Origin: Bacillus subtilis | GTDB taxonomy: Bacteria; Pseudomonadota; Alphaproteobacteria; Rhizobiales; Rhizobiaceae | DNA length: 64,000 bases | NCBI GenBank assembly: GCA_021733665.1 | Contig: JAHREI010000003.1 | Coordinates: 62,001-126,000, forward strand | Direction: 5' to 3' | In this document: positions 18,091 to 26,505 of the stretch, piece by piece | Numbering within the stretch: the first letter of the stretch is position 1 | How the letters are laid out: the number at the start of each line of letters is the position of its first letter | Position numbers and translations under genes: made by a program | The notes under the pieces: generated by a model | What the model was told of the DNA's origin: nothing | Seen by the model: only the letters and a program-made list of their open reading frames with translations | Databases searched by the model: none

Positions 18091-19385
18091 TGCGGGAAAT
18101 GCACCTTAACCTGTTTATCTTCGGTTGCGGGCATCACCGCGCGGCATGGCGGCATCCGCAATCGGCGGTCGAGCAGCTCAGTGATATCAGCTATTACACT
18201 AATCTGGCGCAGATTGCCGAGCGTGGCAAATTTGATGCGATTTTCTTCGCGGACTGGCATGCGATTGATAATATCGCGGACGGGCCACGCAGCTATTTCG
18301 ACCCGCTGACTTTGCTGGCCGCACTGGCAGGCGTAACCGAGAAAATCGGGCTGATCAGCACGGTATCCAGCACATTCACCACGCCTTTTCATGCAGCGCG
18401 GACACTGGCTTCGCTGGATCATTTGTCGAAGGGGCGTATCGGCTGGAATGTCGTGACCTCAATGTTTGACAGTGAGGCACGCAATCATGGCTATGAGAGC
18501 ATGCCCCCGCATGAATGGCGCTATGGCCGCGCGGCAGAATTTATCGAAGCCGTGCAGAAATTATGGGATTCATGGGATGCCGATACGATTACCTGTGACC
18601 GTTTCGGTGATTATGCCCGTAAAGACGGCTTGCGTGCGATCCACCACAAGGGCGAACATTTTACCACGCAGGGACCATTGACGATCCCGCGACCGCCACA
18701 GGGGCAACCGGTATTATTTCAGGCGGGAGCATCAGATCAGGGCAGGGCATTGGCAGCAGAAAAAGCCGAGGCGATTTATGCGGTGGCTTATGATCTGCCA
18801 GCGGCGCAGGATTATTATCGTGATATTCAGCGCCGTGCAAAACTGGCAGGGCGGGATGCAGGCATACCGGTGATGCCGGGTCTGGTCACCTATGTGGCTT
18901 CTACACAAGCAGAAGCGAAAGCCAAGCAGCGGGAACTCGACGAATTGCTGCCGACAGCGGATTCCCTTCGCCAACTTGGCATGTTTATCGGGCAGGATTG
19001 CTCCGGCTGGGAGCTGGATGCGCCGGTGCCAGCTTTGCCGCCGCTCGAAGATTTCACAGGACCGAAGGGGCGCTATGCGACCATTCTGCGGATTCTGGAA
19101 ACGGAACAGCCGACATTACGGCAGTTGCTCGGACGTTTGGCAGCAGGTGGCGGACATTGCACAATTGTGGGCACGCCGGAGGCAATTGCGGATCAGATGG
19201 AATTGTGGTGGCGTAATGAGGGGGCAGACGGTTTCAATCTGATGCCGCCGTCCTTGCCGTCTTCTATTGAGGATTTCGTTGAACAAGTGGTGCCGGTTCT
19301 GCAAAAGCGTGGGGTATTCCGTACGGAATATCAAACAGATACATTGCGCGGGCATTTGTCTTTACCGCTCACAGATAAGCCATAG
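18090..19385 (+). CDS. Flavin-dependent monooxygenase (NtaA/SnaA/DszA-type luciferase family)
   Basis: This 431-residue protein belongs to the FMNH2-dependent monooxygenases related to nitrilotriacetate monooxygenase. Family features include the start LNLFIFGCGHHRAAWRHP, the FDAIFFADWHA segment, GRIGWNVVTS, and VLFQAGASDQGRALA. Such enzymes need reduced flavin from a separate reductase, and none is encoded next to it. An alternative start is the ATG three codons in. With the SDR it forms a two-gene operon controlled by the TPP riboswitch, which suggests oxidation of a thiamine-related heterocycle; that is inference. Confidence 0.88.
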   Translation: MREMHLNLFIFGCGHHRAAWRHPQSAVEQLSDISYYTNLAQIAERGKFDAIFFADWHAIDNIADGPRSYFDPLTLLAALAGVTEKIGLISTVSSTFTTPFHAARTLASLDHLSKGRIGWNVVTSMFDSEARNHGYESMPPHEWRYGRAAEFIEAVQKLWDSWDADTITCDRFGDYARKDGLRAIHHKGEHFTTQGPLTIPRPPQGQPVLFQAGASDQGRALAAEKAEAIYAVAYDLPAAQDYYRDIQRRAKLAGRDAGIPVMPGLVTYVASTQAEAKAKQRELDELLPTADSLRQLGMFIGQDCSGWELDAPVPALPPLEDFTGPKGRYATILRILETEQPTLRQLLGRLAAGGGHCTIVGTPEAIADQMELWWRNEGADGFNLMPPSLPSSIEDFVEQVVPVLQKRGVFRTEYQTDTLRGHLSLPLTDKP

Positions 19386-19424
19386 ATGACCGTCAAATGT
19401 GACGCTGATAATGATGAAATGATT

Positions 19425-19453
19425 TGGCGGGTGCGCAATAAATGCACCTGCCA
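19425..19453 (+). other. Stem-loop after the monooxygenase gene
   Basis: TGGCGGGTGC and GCACCTGCCA form a 10-bp stem with one G-U pair and a 9-base loop. No T-run follows, so termination is uncertain. Confidence 0.4.
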
Positions 19454-19468
19454 GTAAAGGATAAATGA

Positions 19469-20437
19469 ATGTTCCGGTACTCCACTGCAGGCGTAATAGG
19501 ACTGCTGCTTTCTGTTGTGTCATTTTCTGCAATGGCAGAGGAGCAAAAGGTGCTTAAGCGGGCTGATGGCAGTGTGATTAACTGGTATCTGGAAAAGCCG
19601 CAGACTACAGAGAAAACAGGCTTGATTATTCTGGCGCAAGGCTCCGGCTGTCAGTCTGTGACCACAAGTGACAATATCAAGCTGGCGCGCTCGGCTTTCC
19701 CTGATCTGACTGCGCTGACAGTGGATAAATACGGCGTTGCAACCGGCGATAATCCCGCAGACCCTTTTGATAAGGGCTGCTCGGCCTCTTTCCGTGCCCA
19801 TCACACGATGACGCAGCGTGTTGAAGATTATCTGCAAGTGCTGGAAAGTCTCAAACAGGCACCATGGTGGAATGGCCAGCTGGTATTATTCGGCGGATCT
19901 GAAGGCGGGGATATCGCAGCGCGGCTGGCCGCTAAAACCAAGGCCGATGCGGTGATCCTGTTATCGACCGGTGGCGGTACGAGCTTCGGTGAGATGGTCA
20001 AACAGTCAATGGAAGGCGAGATGCTGCTCAACAAGGTGCCAAAGGAACATTGGCCGCAAGTTGATAAGGAATTTGCTCATGCCAGAGCCAATCCGCAAAG
20101 CAGCGAGAAATGGGCAGGTTCCAGCTATCGTTTCTGGGCGGATGCCATTGATCACCGGCCGGTTGATGCAATGTTGCAATCCGATGCTGCCTTACTGCTT
20201 ATTCAGGGTAGTGCTGACACGTCAACGCCGGTAAGCAATGCACGCATGACATTGGATGCGTTTGATAAAGCCAAACGCTGTAATTTAACATATTGGGAAT
20301 TTGCCGGTTATAGCCACGGGATGCAGGATGCACAGGGCACCAGCCGTATGGCTGATTTGCTTGCGCAGGCAGGTTTCTGGCTCAAACAGCAACTTGCAAA
20401 TGGCAAGGCTGTTGTCTCTTGCACCGCAGCCAAATAG
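19469..20437 (+). CDS. Secreted alpha/beta hydrolase
   Basis: This 322-residue protein has a signal peptide (cut near SAMAEEQK) and an alpha/beta-hydrolase core. GGSEGG is the nucleophile elbow with the catalytic Ser, GSADTSTP carries the likely acid, and GYSHGM the likely His. An early LAQGSGCQS matches the oxyanion region. Cysteines in the mature chain may form disulfides. It appears to be a single-gene unit pointing toward the convergent clpP gene. The substrate, whether ester or peptide, cannot be told. Confidence 0.78.
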   Translation: MFRYSTAGVIGLLLSVVSFSAMAEEQKVLKRADGSVINWYLEKPQTTEKTGLIILAQGSGCQSVTTSDNIKLARSAFPDLTALTVDKYGVATGDNPADPFDKGCSASFRAHHTMTQRVEDYLQVLESLKQAPWWNGQLVLFGGSEGGDIAARLAAKTKADAVILLSTGGGTSFGEMVKQSMEGEMLLNKVPKEHWPQVDKEFAHARANPQSSEKWAGSSYRFWADAIDHRPVDAMLQSDAALLLIQGSADTSTPVSNARMTLDAFDKAKRCNLTYWEFAGYSHGMQDAQGTSRMADLLAQAGFWLKQQLANGKAVVSCTAAK

Positions 20438-20476
20438 TTCAGAGCTGGTTTTGCCCTGTATTCATAGTTTGGGCGG

Positions 20477-21082
20477 TCAGAGTGAACGGTTATTGAGGAT
20501 TTTATCAATCAATCCCCATTCCAGTGCTTCTTCCGCGCTCATAAACCGGTCACGGTCAAGCGTTTGCTCGACCTCTTCATAGCTGCGGCCGCAATGTCTG
20601 GCGTAGAATTCAATAACGCGATGCTTGGTTTTGCGCATCTCTTCCGCCTGAATGAAAATATCCGATGCCTGCCCCTGAAAACCGCCAAGTGGCTGATGGA
20701 CATGGAGGCTGGCATTGGGCAATGCTGCGCGGTGCCCCGGTTCTCCCGCCATCAGTAGAAAGGACCCCATAGAACGCGCTGTTCCCATACATAAGGTATG
20801 CACAGGTGCGTGAATATAATGCATCGTGTCATAGATGGCTAAACCGCTGGTGATCGAGCCGCCGGGGGAGTTGATATAGAGACTGATCGGTTTCTTAGGG
20901 TTTTCGGCTTCCAGAAACAGCAATTGTGCGCAGACCAGAGCTGATATTGTGTCATTGACCTCGCCGTTAAGAAAGATAATTCGCTCGCGCAGCAGGCGGG
21001 AGTAAATATCGAAAGAGCGTTCTCCCAGTGCTGATTGTTCAACCACCATAGGGATGAGTTGCATCATCTCGCGCATCGGCAA
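20477..21082 (-). CDS. clpP: ATP-dependent Clp protease proteolytic subunit, stand-alone copy
   Basis: This 201-residue serine peptidase is a ClpP subunit with an intact triad: Ser104 in GTARSMGS, His129 in VHQPLGG and Asp178 in DRDRF, spaced exactly as in E. coli ClpP (25 and 49 residues apart). [18 protein letters not shown] is also conserved. The usual GQAASMG motif is changed to GTARSMG. No clpX or tig is nearby, so this is probably a second ClpP rather than the housekeeping copy. It lies next to an ArsR/SRPBCC pair on the same strand. Confidence 0.88.
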   Translation of the reverse strand: MPMREMMQLIPMVVEQSALGERSFDIYSRLLRERIIFLNGEVNDTISALVCAQLLFLEAENPKKPISLYINSPGGSITSGLAIYDTMHYIHAPVHTLCMGTARSMGSFLLMAGEPGHRAALPNASLHVHQPLGGFQGQASDIFIQAEEMRKTKHRVIEFYARHCGRSYEEVEQTLDRDRFMSAEEALEWGLIDKILNNRSL

Positions 21083-21115
21083 GCTCCGTTCTTCACTGAT
21101 TTAAAATTATGCGTT

Positions 21116-21472
21116 TTACGCGGCACGCATGACGGACTGCATATTCGTATTGGCCGCCTGCGGTTTGAGGAGCCGCCGCGCATCATCAAGCTCATGGATA
21201 ATGGTGAGGCTGGTGCCACCATTGTCATTTGCTGCAATCTGAAAGGTAACCACACTTTCGATAAAGGGCGGTTCTGCCTCCCGCATCCGGTAGGAGGCTT
21301 GTTTTTCCGGTATGAGTGCTACCGGCTCGGATCGGGATAAATCCTGTTCCGGCAGCCAGTTTGCCCGCAGCTCAGGAATGCTGATGGCGCGCCAGACTTT
21401 TTGCGGGCTCGCATCCAGTTCATATTCAATGATAAGTCGGACAGCTGTTTCGCACTTGTCTTTTTGTATCAT
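21116..21472 (-). CDS. SRPBCC (AHSA1-type) domain protein
   Basis: This 118-residue protein has the AHSA1/START-like signature: VRLIIEYELDASPQKVWRAISIPELRANWL at the N-terminus, with strand-rich sequence after it. It is a short member of the family, whose usual length is about 140-160. Its ATG overlaps the stop of the ArsR regulator by four bases (ATGA), the classic ArsR-SRPBCC pair. The family binds hydrophobic ligands or acts as a stress protein; the ligand here is unknown. Confidence 0.82.
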   Translation of the reverse strand: MIQKDKCETAVRLIIEYELDASPQKVWRAISIPELRANWLPEQDLSRSEPVALIPEKQASYRMREAEPPFIESVVTFQIAANDNGGTSLTIIHELDDARRLLKPQAANTNMQSVMRAA

Positions 21473-21783
21473 TGATCCATATCCTTGAGCAGGGTTTTCA
21501 AAGCATCAATACGAGCAGGCCAGTAGGTGCGGTATTTTGAGAGCCATTGTGCAATAATTGCCAAACCTTCCGGATCGACTTCATAATTCACATAACGACC
21601 CTGCCGCTGTTCTTTAATGAGACCTGCGCTGCGCAATACGGCAAGATGTTGGGATATCGCCGGTTGGCTGATATCCATACCTTCTCGTAGGGAACTGGCA
21701 TTCATACTACCGGTTGCCAGCTTTTCGTAAACGGCGCGGCGTGTCGGATCGGCAAGCGCTTTGAAGATATCATTTTCGTTCAT
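21469..21783 (-). CDS. ArsR-family winged-helix repressor
   Basis: This 104-residue regulator has the ArsR winged helix: IFKALADPTRRAVYEKLA at about residues 5-22, recognition helix QPAISQHLAVLRSAGLI and wing EQRQGRYVNYEV. It lacks the metal-binding cysteines of ArsR/SmtB, so it is probably not a metal sensor. I start at the ATG at 21783; a 26-base palindrome just upstream would be disrupted by any longer start. It is coupled to the SRPBCC gene and probably represses its own operon. Confidence 0.87.
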   Translation of the reverse strand: MNENDIFKALADPTRRAVYEKLATGSMNASSLREGMDISQPAISQHLAVLRSAGLIKEQRQGRYVNYEVDPEGLAIIAQWLSKYRTYWPARIDALKTLLKDMDQ

Positions 21784-21787
21784 GGTC

Positions 21788-21813
21788 ATCACATAAGTCA
21801 ATACTTATGTGAT
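21788..21813 (-). promoter_or_regulatory. Candidate ArsR operator
   Basis: ATCACATAAGT and ACTTATGTGAT form a perfect 11-bp inverted repeat around CAAT, five bases upstream of the regulator's start. The length and position fit autoregulation by an ArsR dimer. Confidence 0.78.
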
Positions 21814-21940
21814 TCGCAAGGGCTTCCATTAAAATTCCGAAATTTTCACCATAAAACATATAAAACGGGATGTGCATAAATTCCTATATACGAACAAGTA
21901 GATATCGTTATATTGTTCTAAATTACCAAGGAGAAATATA

Positions 21941-22447
21941 GTGTTGTTCAAGCGTATAGCTATCAGTTTGATTCTGATTTTTACGGTCATGTCCGGTGCT
22001 GCAGCACAATCACTTTCTCAGCCGGCAAATAAGCCGATATTGGTGATTTCCGGTGCGATCGAAAATAAAAATAAAGAGAAAACCGCGGAATTCGACCGTG
22101 AAATGCTCATGGCGCTCGGTCTGCAGGTCGTTGAAACCACCAATCCCTGGTATGACGGCAAAACACGGTTTGAAGGTGTGCATCTTGGTCAGTTGATGAA
22201 ACTGGTTGGCGCCAAAGGGACTGTGATCCGAATTGTGGCACTGAATGATTATGTGACAACAATTCCTCTGGATGATTTCAAAAAATTCAATGTGATACTG
22301 GCTATGAAACGCAATGGTAATTTTATTACTGTGCGCGATAAAGGCCCGCTCTTTGTTATCTACCCGTTTGACAGTGATCCGCAACTGCAAAGCCAGACCT
22401 ATTACACGCGATCGGCGTGGCAAGTGTCTGAAATCATCGTCGAATAG
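21941..22447 (+). CDS. Periplasmic protein with a molybdopterin-oxidoreductase-like fold, no cofactor Cys
   Basis: This 168-residue secreted protein starts at GTG with AAGGAG upstream. It has a signal peptide ending at AAAQS. The body (LVISGAIE, FEGVHLGQLMKLVGAKGT, IPLDDFKKFNVILA, RDKGPLFVIYPF) resembles the sulfite-oxidase molybdopterin-binding fold, but it contains no cysteine and so cannot hold the molybdenum ligand of that family. It lies 9 bases before a membrane GGDEF-EAL gene and may act as that protein's periplasmic sensor partner, which is inference. Confidence 0.68.
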   Translation: MLFKRIAISLILIFTVMSGAAAQSLSQPANKPILVISGAIENKNKEKTAEFDREMLMALGLQVVETTNPWYDGKTRFEGVHLGQLMKLVGAKGTVIRIVALNDYVTTIPLDDFKKFNVILAMKRNGNFITVRDKGPLFVIYPFDSDPQLQSQTYYTRSAWQVSEIIVE

Positions 22448-22456
22448 GGGCTGTAT

Positions 22457-24385
22457 GTGAGGCGCATACTCGGGGTCATTATTTGTTGTTTCATGCTGGC
22501 AACAGGCTATATCGCCTATGTCATTGCTGAACGACAATCATCCCTGCAGACATTTTTGCGCTATAATGACTCCTGGGCGATCAGTCAGATGTTATCCGAA
22601 TATCTGCGTCTTGAAGAACGGCTTGCCGCTTTTGCTTTGGGATCAGAGGGGGCTGATCGCGATGAAGTACAGTTACGACTGGATATTATTTTCAGTCGTC
22701 TGGAAGCGATGGAGCAGGGCACCTTACAGGTTTTTATCGAACAGAATCCTGAATATTTCCAGCTGATTGCAGACCTGCGCGATCTGCTGACGAAAATTGA
22801 CAGTCAGTTTGCTGAGCTGGATGCAGAGAAGATTAAAGCGCTGTTGCCGGAAATGAACCGTTTTGATAAGCCGCTGACAGCGCTCGCTTCGTCTTCGGTT
22901 ACTTATGATGTCAGCGTGATTAATAATGCGCAACAGGAAGTGCGGCAGCTACATTTAATCTATACGGGTGTTGCAGGCGGGCTGATCATTTTCGGGATTG
23001 CGCTGGTTGTTTTGCTCATGCGCCAGAATGTCTTGCTGAACCGTGCGCACGGCCGCATGCAGCGCCTGACAGAGAATTTGCAGGAAGCTTCCGGCGAGCT
23101 GAAAACTCAAAATGACCTGCTGGAACACTCTGCCCATCACGATGCGCTGACAGGCCTGCCTAACCGTGTTTTGTTTCGCCAGAATCTTGAAGCCCGTATG
23201 CAGTATTCGCGCGACGGCGGGCCGGTTGCCGTGGTGCTTTTATTTGACCTTGATGGCTTTAAAGACGTTAATGATACGCTGGGGCATGATGTCGGCGATC
23301 TGTTGCTGCAAGTGGTGGCCAGCCGGTTTATAGCATCTACTGAAAAAGGCGACCTCATTTGCCGTCTGGGCGGCGATGAGTTTGCAGTGATATCTGCGGA
23401 TTTATGTCCGGTTTCTGCCTATGCCTATGCCCAGCATTTGATGGAAGTTATCAGCCTGCCTTATCAGATCAATGACCATGAGATTAAGATCGGAACATGT
23501 AGCGGTGTTGCAATCTTTTCCGATGAGCCGGAAATGGAAGAGCTGTTTAAGCACGCTGACCTTGCGCTTTATGAAGCAAAAGCCATGGGTACCGGCCATA
23601 TTTCAATTTTCCAGCCTTATATGCAGACGCGCTTGCTGGAGAAAAAAGCCTTTGAAGCTGATTTGCTGAATGCTTTGAAAAACAATGAAATGGCGGTTTT
23701 TTATCAACCGCAGGTCAATACCTATACGCGCGAAATTTGCGGCTATGAGGCGCTGTTACGCTGGAAACATCCGCAACGCGGATCAGTCTCCCCAGCTGAA
23801 TTTATTCCGGTGGCCGAGAAAATCGGCCTGATCCACGAACTTGGAGACTGGGTGCTCAAAGTGGCCAGTGAAGAGGCTGCGAGCTGGCGCGAGCCGCTCA
23901 AAATTGCGGTGAATCTATCGCCTTTCGAATTTATTGCGCCTGATCTGGTGCCGCGTGTTAAGGCAATTTTGCGGGAAACCGGACTTGCTCCGCAACGTCT
24001 CGAGCTGGAAATTACGGAATCTGCTCTGCTCAATAAAAATGAACTGACATTGCAGGCTCTACGTGGTTTTAAAGCTATGGGTATCCAGATTGCGATGGAT
24101 GATTTTGGAACCGGTTATTCCTCACTCGGCAGCCTCAGCAGTTTTCCTTTTGATAAGATCAAAATTGACCGCACCTTTATCCATGATCTGACAACCAATC
24201 CGGATGCACGGGCTATTGTTGAACTGGTGACCGGTATCGGTCAAAGCCTTGGTATGATTACCATAGCGGAAGGTATTGAAACCGAAGAAGAACTGGAATG
24301 TCTCAAACAGGTTGGCTGCGATCAGGTACAGGGGTATCTGTTCGGACATCCGGTGCCGGCCTGTGAACTTAAACATCTGCAATAA
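22457..24385 (+). CDS. Membrane-bound GGDEF-EAL protein (cyclic-di-GMP turnover)
   Basis: This 642-residue protein has membrane helices at about 3-23 and 170-189 flanking a periplasmic sensor region, then a GGDEF domain (motif GGDEF at 305-309) and an EAL domain (EALLR at 431-435). The EAL metal and catalytic residues appear intact: NLSPFEF, ELEITES, MDDFGTGYSSL, KIDRTFI and AEGIETEEE. The inhibitory RxxD site before GGDEF reads EKGD, so product inhibition is probably lost. Both cyclase and phosphodiesterase activity are possible. The start is GTG. The partner gene lies immediately upstream. Confidence 0.9.
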   Translation: MRRILGVIICCFMLATGYIAYVIAERQSSLQTFLRYNDSWAISQMLSEYLRLEERLAAFALGSEGADRDEVQLRLDIIFSRLEAMEQGTLQVFIEQNPEYFQLIADLRDLLTKIDSQFAELDAEKIKALLPEMNRFDKPLTALASSSVTYDVSVINNAQQEVRQLHLIYTGVAGGLIIFGIALVVLLMRQNVLLNRAHGRMQRLTENLQEASGELKTQNDLLEHSAHHDALTGLPNRVLFRQNLEARMQYSRDGGPVAVVLLFDLDGFKDVNDTLGHDVGDLLLQVVASRFIASTEKGDLICRLGGDEFAVISADLCPVSAYAYAQHLMEVISLPYQINDHEIKIGTCSGVAIFSDEPEMEELFKHADLALYEAKAMGTGHISIFQPYMQTRLLEKKAFEADLLNALKNNEMAVFYQPQVNTYTREICGYEALLRWKHPQRGSVSPAEFIPVAEKIGLIHELGDWVLKVASEEAASWREPLKIAVNLSPFEFIAPDLVPRVKAILRETGLAPQRLELEITESALLNKNELTLQALRGFKAMGIQIAMDDFGTGYSSLGSLSSFPFDKIKIDRTFIHDLTTNPDARAIVELVTGIGQSLGMITIAEGIETEEELECLKQVGCDQVQGYLFGHPVPACELKHLQ

Positions 24386-24520
24386 TTAAATTCTTATGTT
24401 AAAAATATACTATATCTTATAGATATGTTATGTCCCGCACCATCATGGAGCGGGGGTAGCCGGAGATTTATGTTTACTCCTGACATCTCTGAAATTTTCA
24501 AGTGTCAAAGGAGTGCCACC

Positions 24521-25231
24521 GTGAACACCGTCACGTTACACGGAATTAAAATCCCATTATCACCGGATGAGGTTTCTCCTGTGATCTGGGAGGCGATTGT
24601 CAGCGGACGCTATGAAGCAAAAGAAGCCAAATGGGTGTTTAAAGCTGTAAAAAGCAGTGATCGGGTTCTGGAGCTTGGCTCAGGTATCGGCGTGATCACA
24701 TCGTTGATGGCAACAGTTGCGGATGTGCAGATCTGGGCTTTTGAAGCCAATCCTTCAACCGCAGACCTTGCACGTCGTGTGATTGATCTCAACACCACCG
24801 GCAATGTGTCTTTATCGCAAGGTATTTTGACGGCCGGCGCACCGGCAGATCATCGTTTTTATGTGCGCAAAGATCTCTGGATGTCCTCGATGGATAAAGA
24901 TCAGGGGCCTTATGAGCATGAAATCTCGCTGGCTTCTGCCAATATTGATGATTTTATTGCGGAGCATAAGATTAATGTTCTGGTGATGGATATTGAAGGT
25001 GCTGAGCGCGATTTGCTGCAAAAGGCCGATCTGAACGGTGTTGAGCGTATTTTCCTTGAGCTTCACGACCATCTTTACGGGTTAGCCGGTATCCGCGATA
25101 TGACGCAGGCACTGGCAGCAAAAGGCTATGCCTATGATCCGCGCGGTTCTTACGGTCCTTGTGTTCTGTTCTCCAAAGACGAAACTATTCGTGAATATGA
25201 AGACGATGATGCCGAAACTGCGATTGCCTGA
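24521..25231 (+). CDS. FkbM-family methyltransferase
   Basis: This protein of about 236 residues has the SAM-binding motif VLELGSGIGVITSLMA followed by WAFEANPSTADLARR, and the FkbM segment INVLVMDIEGAERDLLQ, so it should methylate an oxygen of a sugar or other small molecule. I favour the GTG at 24521 because AAAGGAG lies 8 bases before it; an ATG at 24470 with GGAG upstream would add 17 residues. It is a single gene ending in a terminator shared with the convergent oxidoreductase. Substrate unknown. Confidence 0.8.
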   Translation: MNTVTLHGIKIPLSPDEVSPVIWEAIVSGRYEAKEAKWVFKAVKSSDRVLELGSGIGVITSLMATVADVQIWAFEANPSTADLARRVIDLNTTGNVSLSQGILTAGAPADHRFYVRKDLWMSSMDKDQGPYEHEISLASANIDDFIAEHKINVLVMDIEGAERDLLQKADLNGVERIFLELHDHLYGLAGIRDMTQALAAKGYAYDPRGSYGPCVLFSKDETIREYEDDDAETAIA

Positions 25232-25261
25232 GCAACTTGCGAGCAATTCTTGACGTGCAAA

Positions 25262-25297
25262 AAAACGCCCCAAGCATAACTTGCTCGGGGCGTTTAT
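25262..25297. terminator. Bidirectional terminator
   Basis: AAACGCCCC at 25263-25271 pairs with GGGGCGTTT at 25287-25295, with an inner AGCA/TGCT extension. It lies between two convergent genes with A/T tracts on both sides. Confidence 0.85.
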
Positions 25298-25298
25298 G

Positions 25299-26348
25299 TT
25301 ACTTGATTTCGTCGCCGGTAACCGGGCCTTCCCAGTTCGGCTTCCATCCAAGCTCAGGAGCCACATATTTGGCGAAAGACTCCAGAATATGCAGGTTATA
25401 TTCCGGTCCGAGCTGGTTCGGAATGGTCAGCATCAGGGTATCGGCCAGAGCAATGGCGCGATCTTTCTTCAGCTCTTCAATCAGCTTGTCCGGTTCCGCC
25501 GCATAGGTGCGTCCGAATGTGGAGCGGAAACCATCGATCATGCCAACGCCGTCATGCTTTTCACCCGCATTACTGAAATAAGCTGCATCCTGCGTATTCA
25601 CGATCGGGAAAATGCTGCGGCTGACCGAAACACGCGGTGCGCCCTTGTGACCGGCCTCGCGATAAGCTTCACGGAAACGAAGGATCTGTTCCGCCTGCAG
25701 CTCATCAAAAGGCATGCCAGCATCTTCCGTCAGCAGGGTTGAAGACATCAGGTTCAAGCCTTGCTTTCCTGTCCATTCTGCACTTTCCCTCGTTGCCGAA
25801 CCCCACCAGATATGATCGCGCAATGTGCTTGAGCGTGGCTCAATCGGCATTAACTGACCGCCGGACATGCTGCGCTCACCCTTGGCGAGAGGCTCGCCGT
25901 CAATCGCACGCATAAACAGATCAAATTTCGGACGGGCGATATCTGCACCACGCGGATCGGTTGAACCGGTATAACCAAAGGCTTCATAACCACGTACCAC
26001 TGTTTCCGGTGAACCACGGCTGATACCAAGGGCAATACGTCCATCTGCGAGAATGTCGAGCGCGGCAGCTTCCTCCGCCAGATAGAGCGGATTTTCATAG
26101 CGCATATCGATAACGCCGGTACCAACTTCGATATGTTTGGTCTTGGCTGCGATTGTTGCCAGCAACGGCATTGCTGATGCCTGCTGGCGGGCAAAATGAT
26201 GCACGCGGAAATAAGCACCGTTTACACCGAGTTCATCAGCACCGACACCAATGTCAACAGCCTGTTTCAGCATATCGCTGGCTGAGCGGGTTTGTGATCC
26301 TTGTGCGTTTACGTAGTGACCAAAACTTAAAAAACCAAAGGCTCTCAT
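25299..26348 (-). CDS. Luciferase-like (LLM class) flavin-dependent oxidoreductase
   Basis: This 349-residue protein belongs to the bacterial luciferase-like superfamily. Features are GANELGV-like VGADELGVNGAYFRVHHFA, then IEVGTGVIDMRYENPLYLAEEAAALDIL and the RIALGISRGSPE loop that binds flavin phosphate. It differs in subfamily from the NtaA-type enzyme at 18-19 kb. It is a single gene with its own promoter. The substrate is unknown. Confidence 0.85.
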   Translation of the reverse strand: MRAFGFLSFGHYVNAQGSQTRSASDMLKQAVDIGVGADELGVNGAYFRVHHFARQQASAMPLLATIAAKTKHIEVGTGVIDMRYENPLYLAEEAAALDILADGRIALGISRGSPETVVRGYEAFGYTGSTDPRGADIARPKFDLFMRAIDGEPLAKGERSMSGGQLMPIEPRSSTLRDHIWWGSATRESAEWTGKQGLNLMSSTLLTEDAGMPFDELQAEQILRFREAYREAGHKGAPRVSVSRSIFPIVNTQDAAYFSNAGEKHDGVGMIDGFRSTFGRTYAAEPDKLIEELKKDRAIALADTLMLTIPNQLGPEYNLHILESFAKYVAPELGWKPNWEGPVTGDEIK

Positions 26349-26505
26349 GGAATGTCTCCTGCCGCCAAAGCGGTTTCAATAATTGTTGGTCTGGATATAG
26401 TATGGACAGGGAACGGAGACAAAGCTTGCAAATAGGACACTGTGTTCACCCTGTGGCTCCTGCATGAGTCACAATGTGTTGTTAAAGTTGTTACTATGAG
26501 CAATC

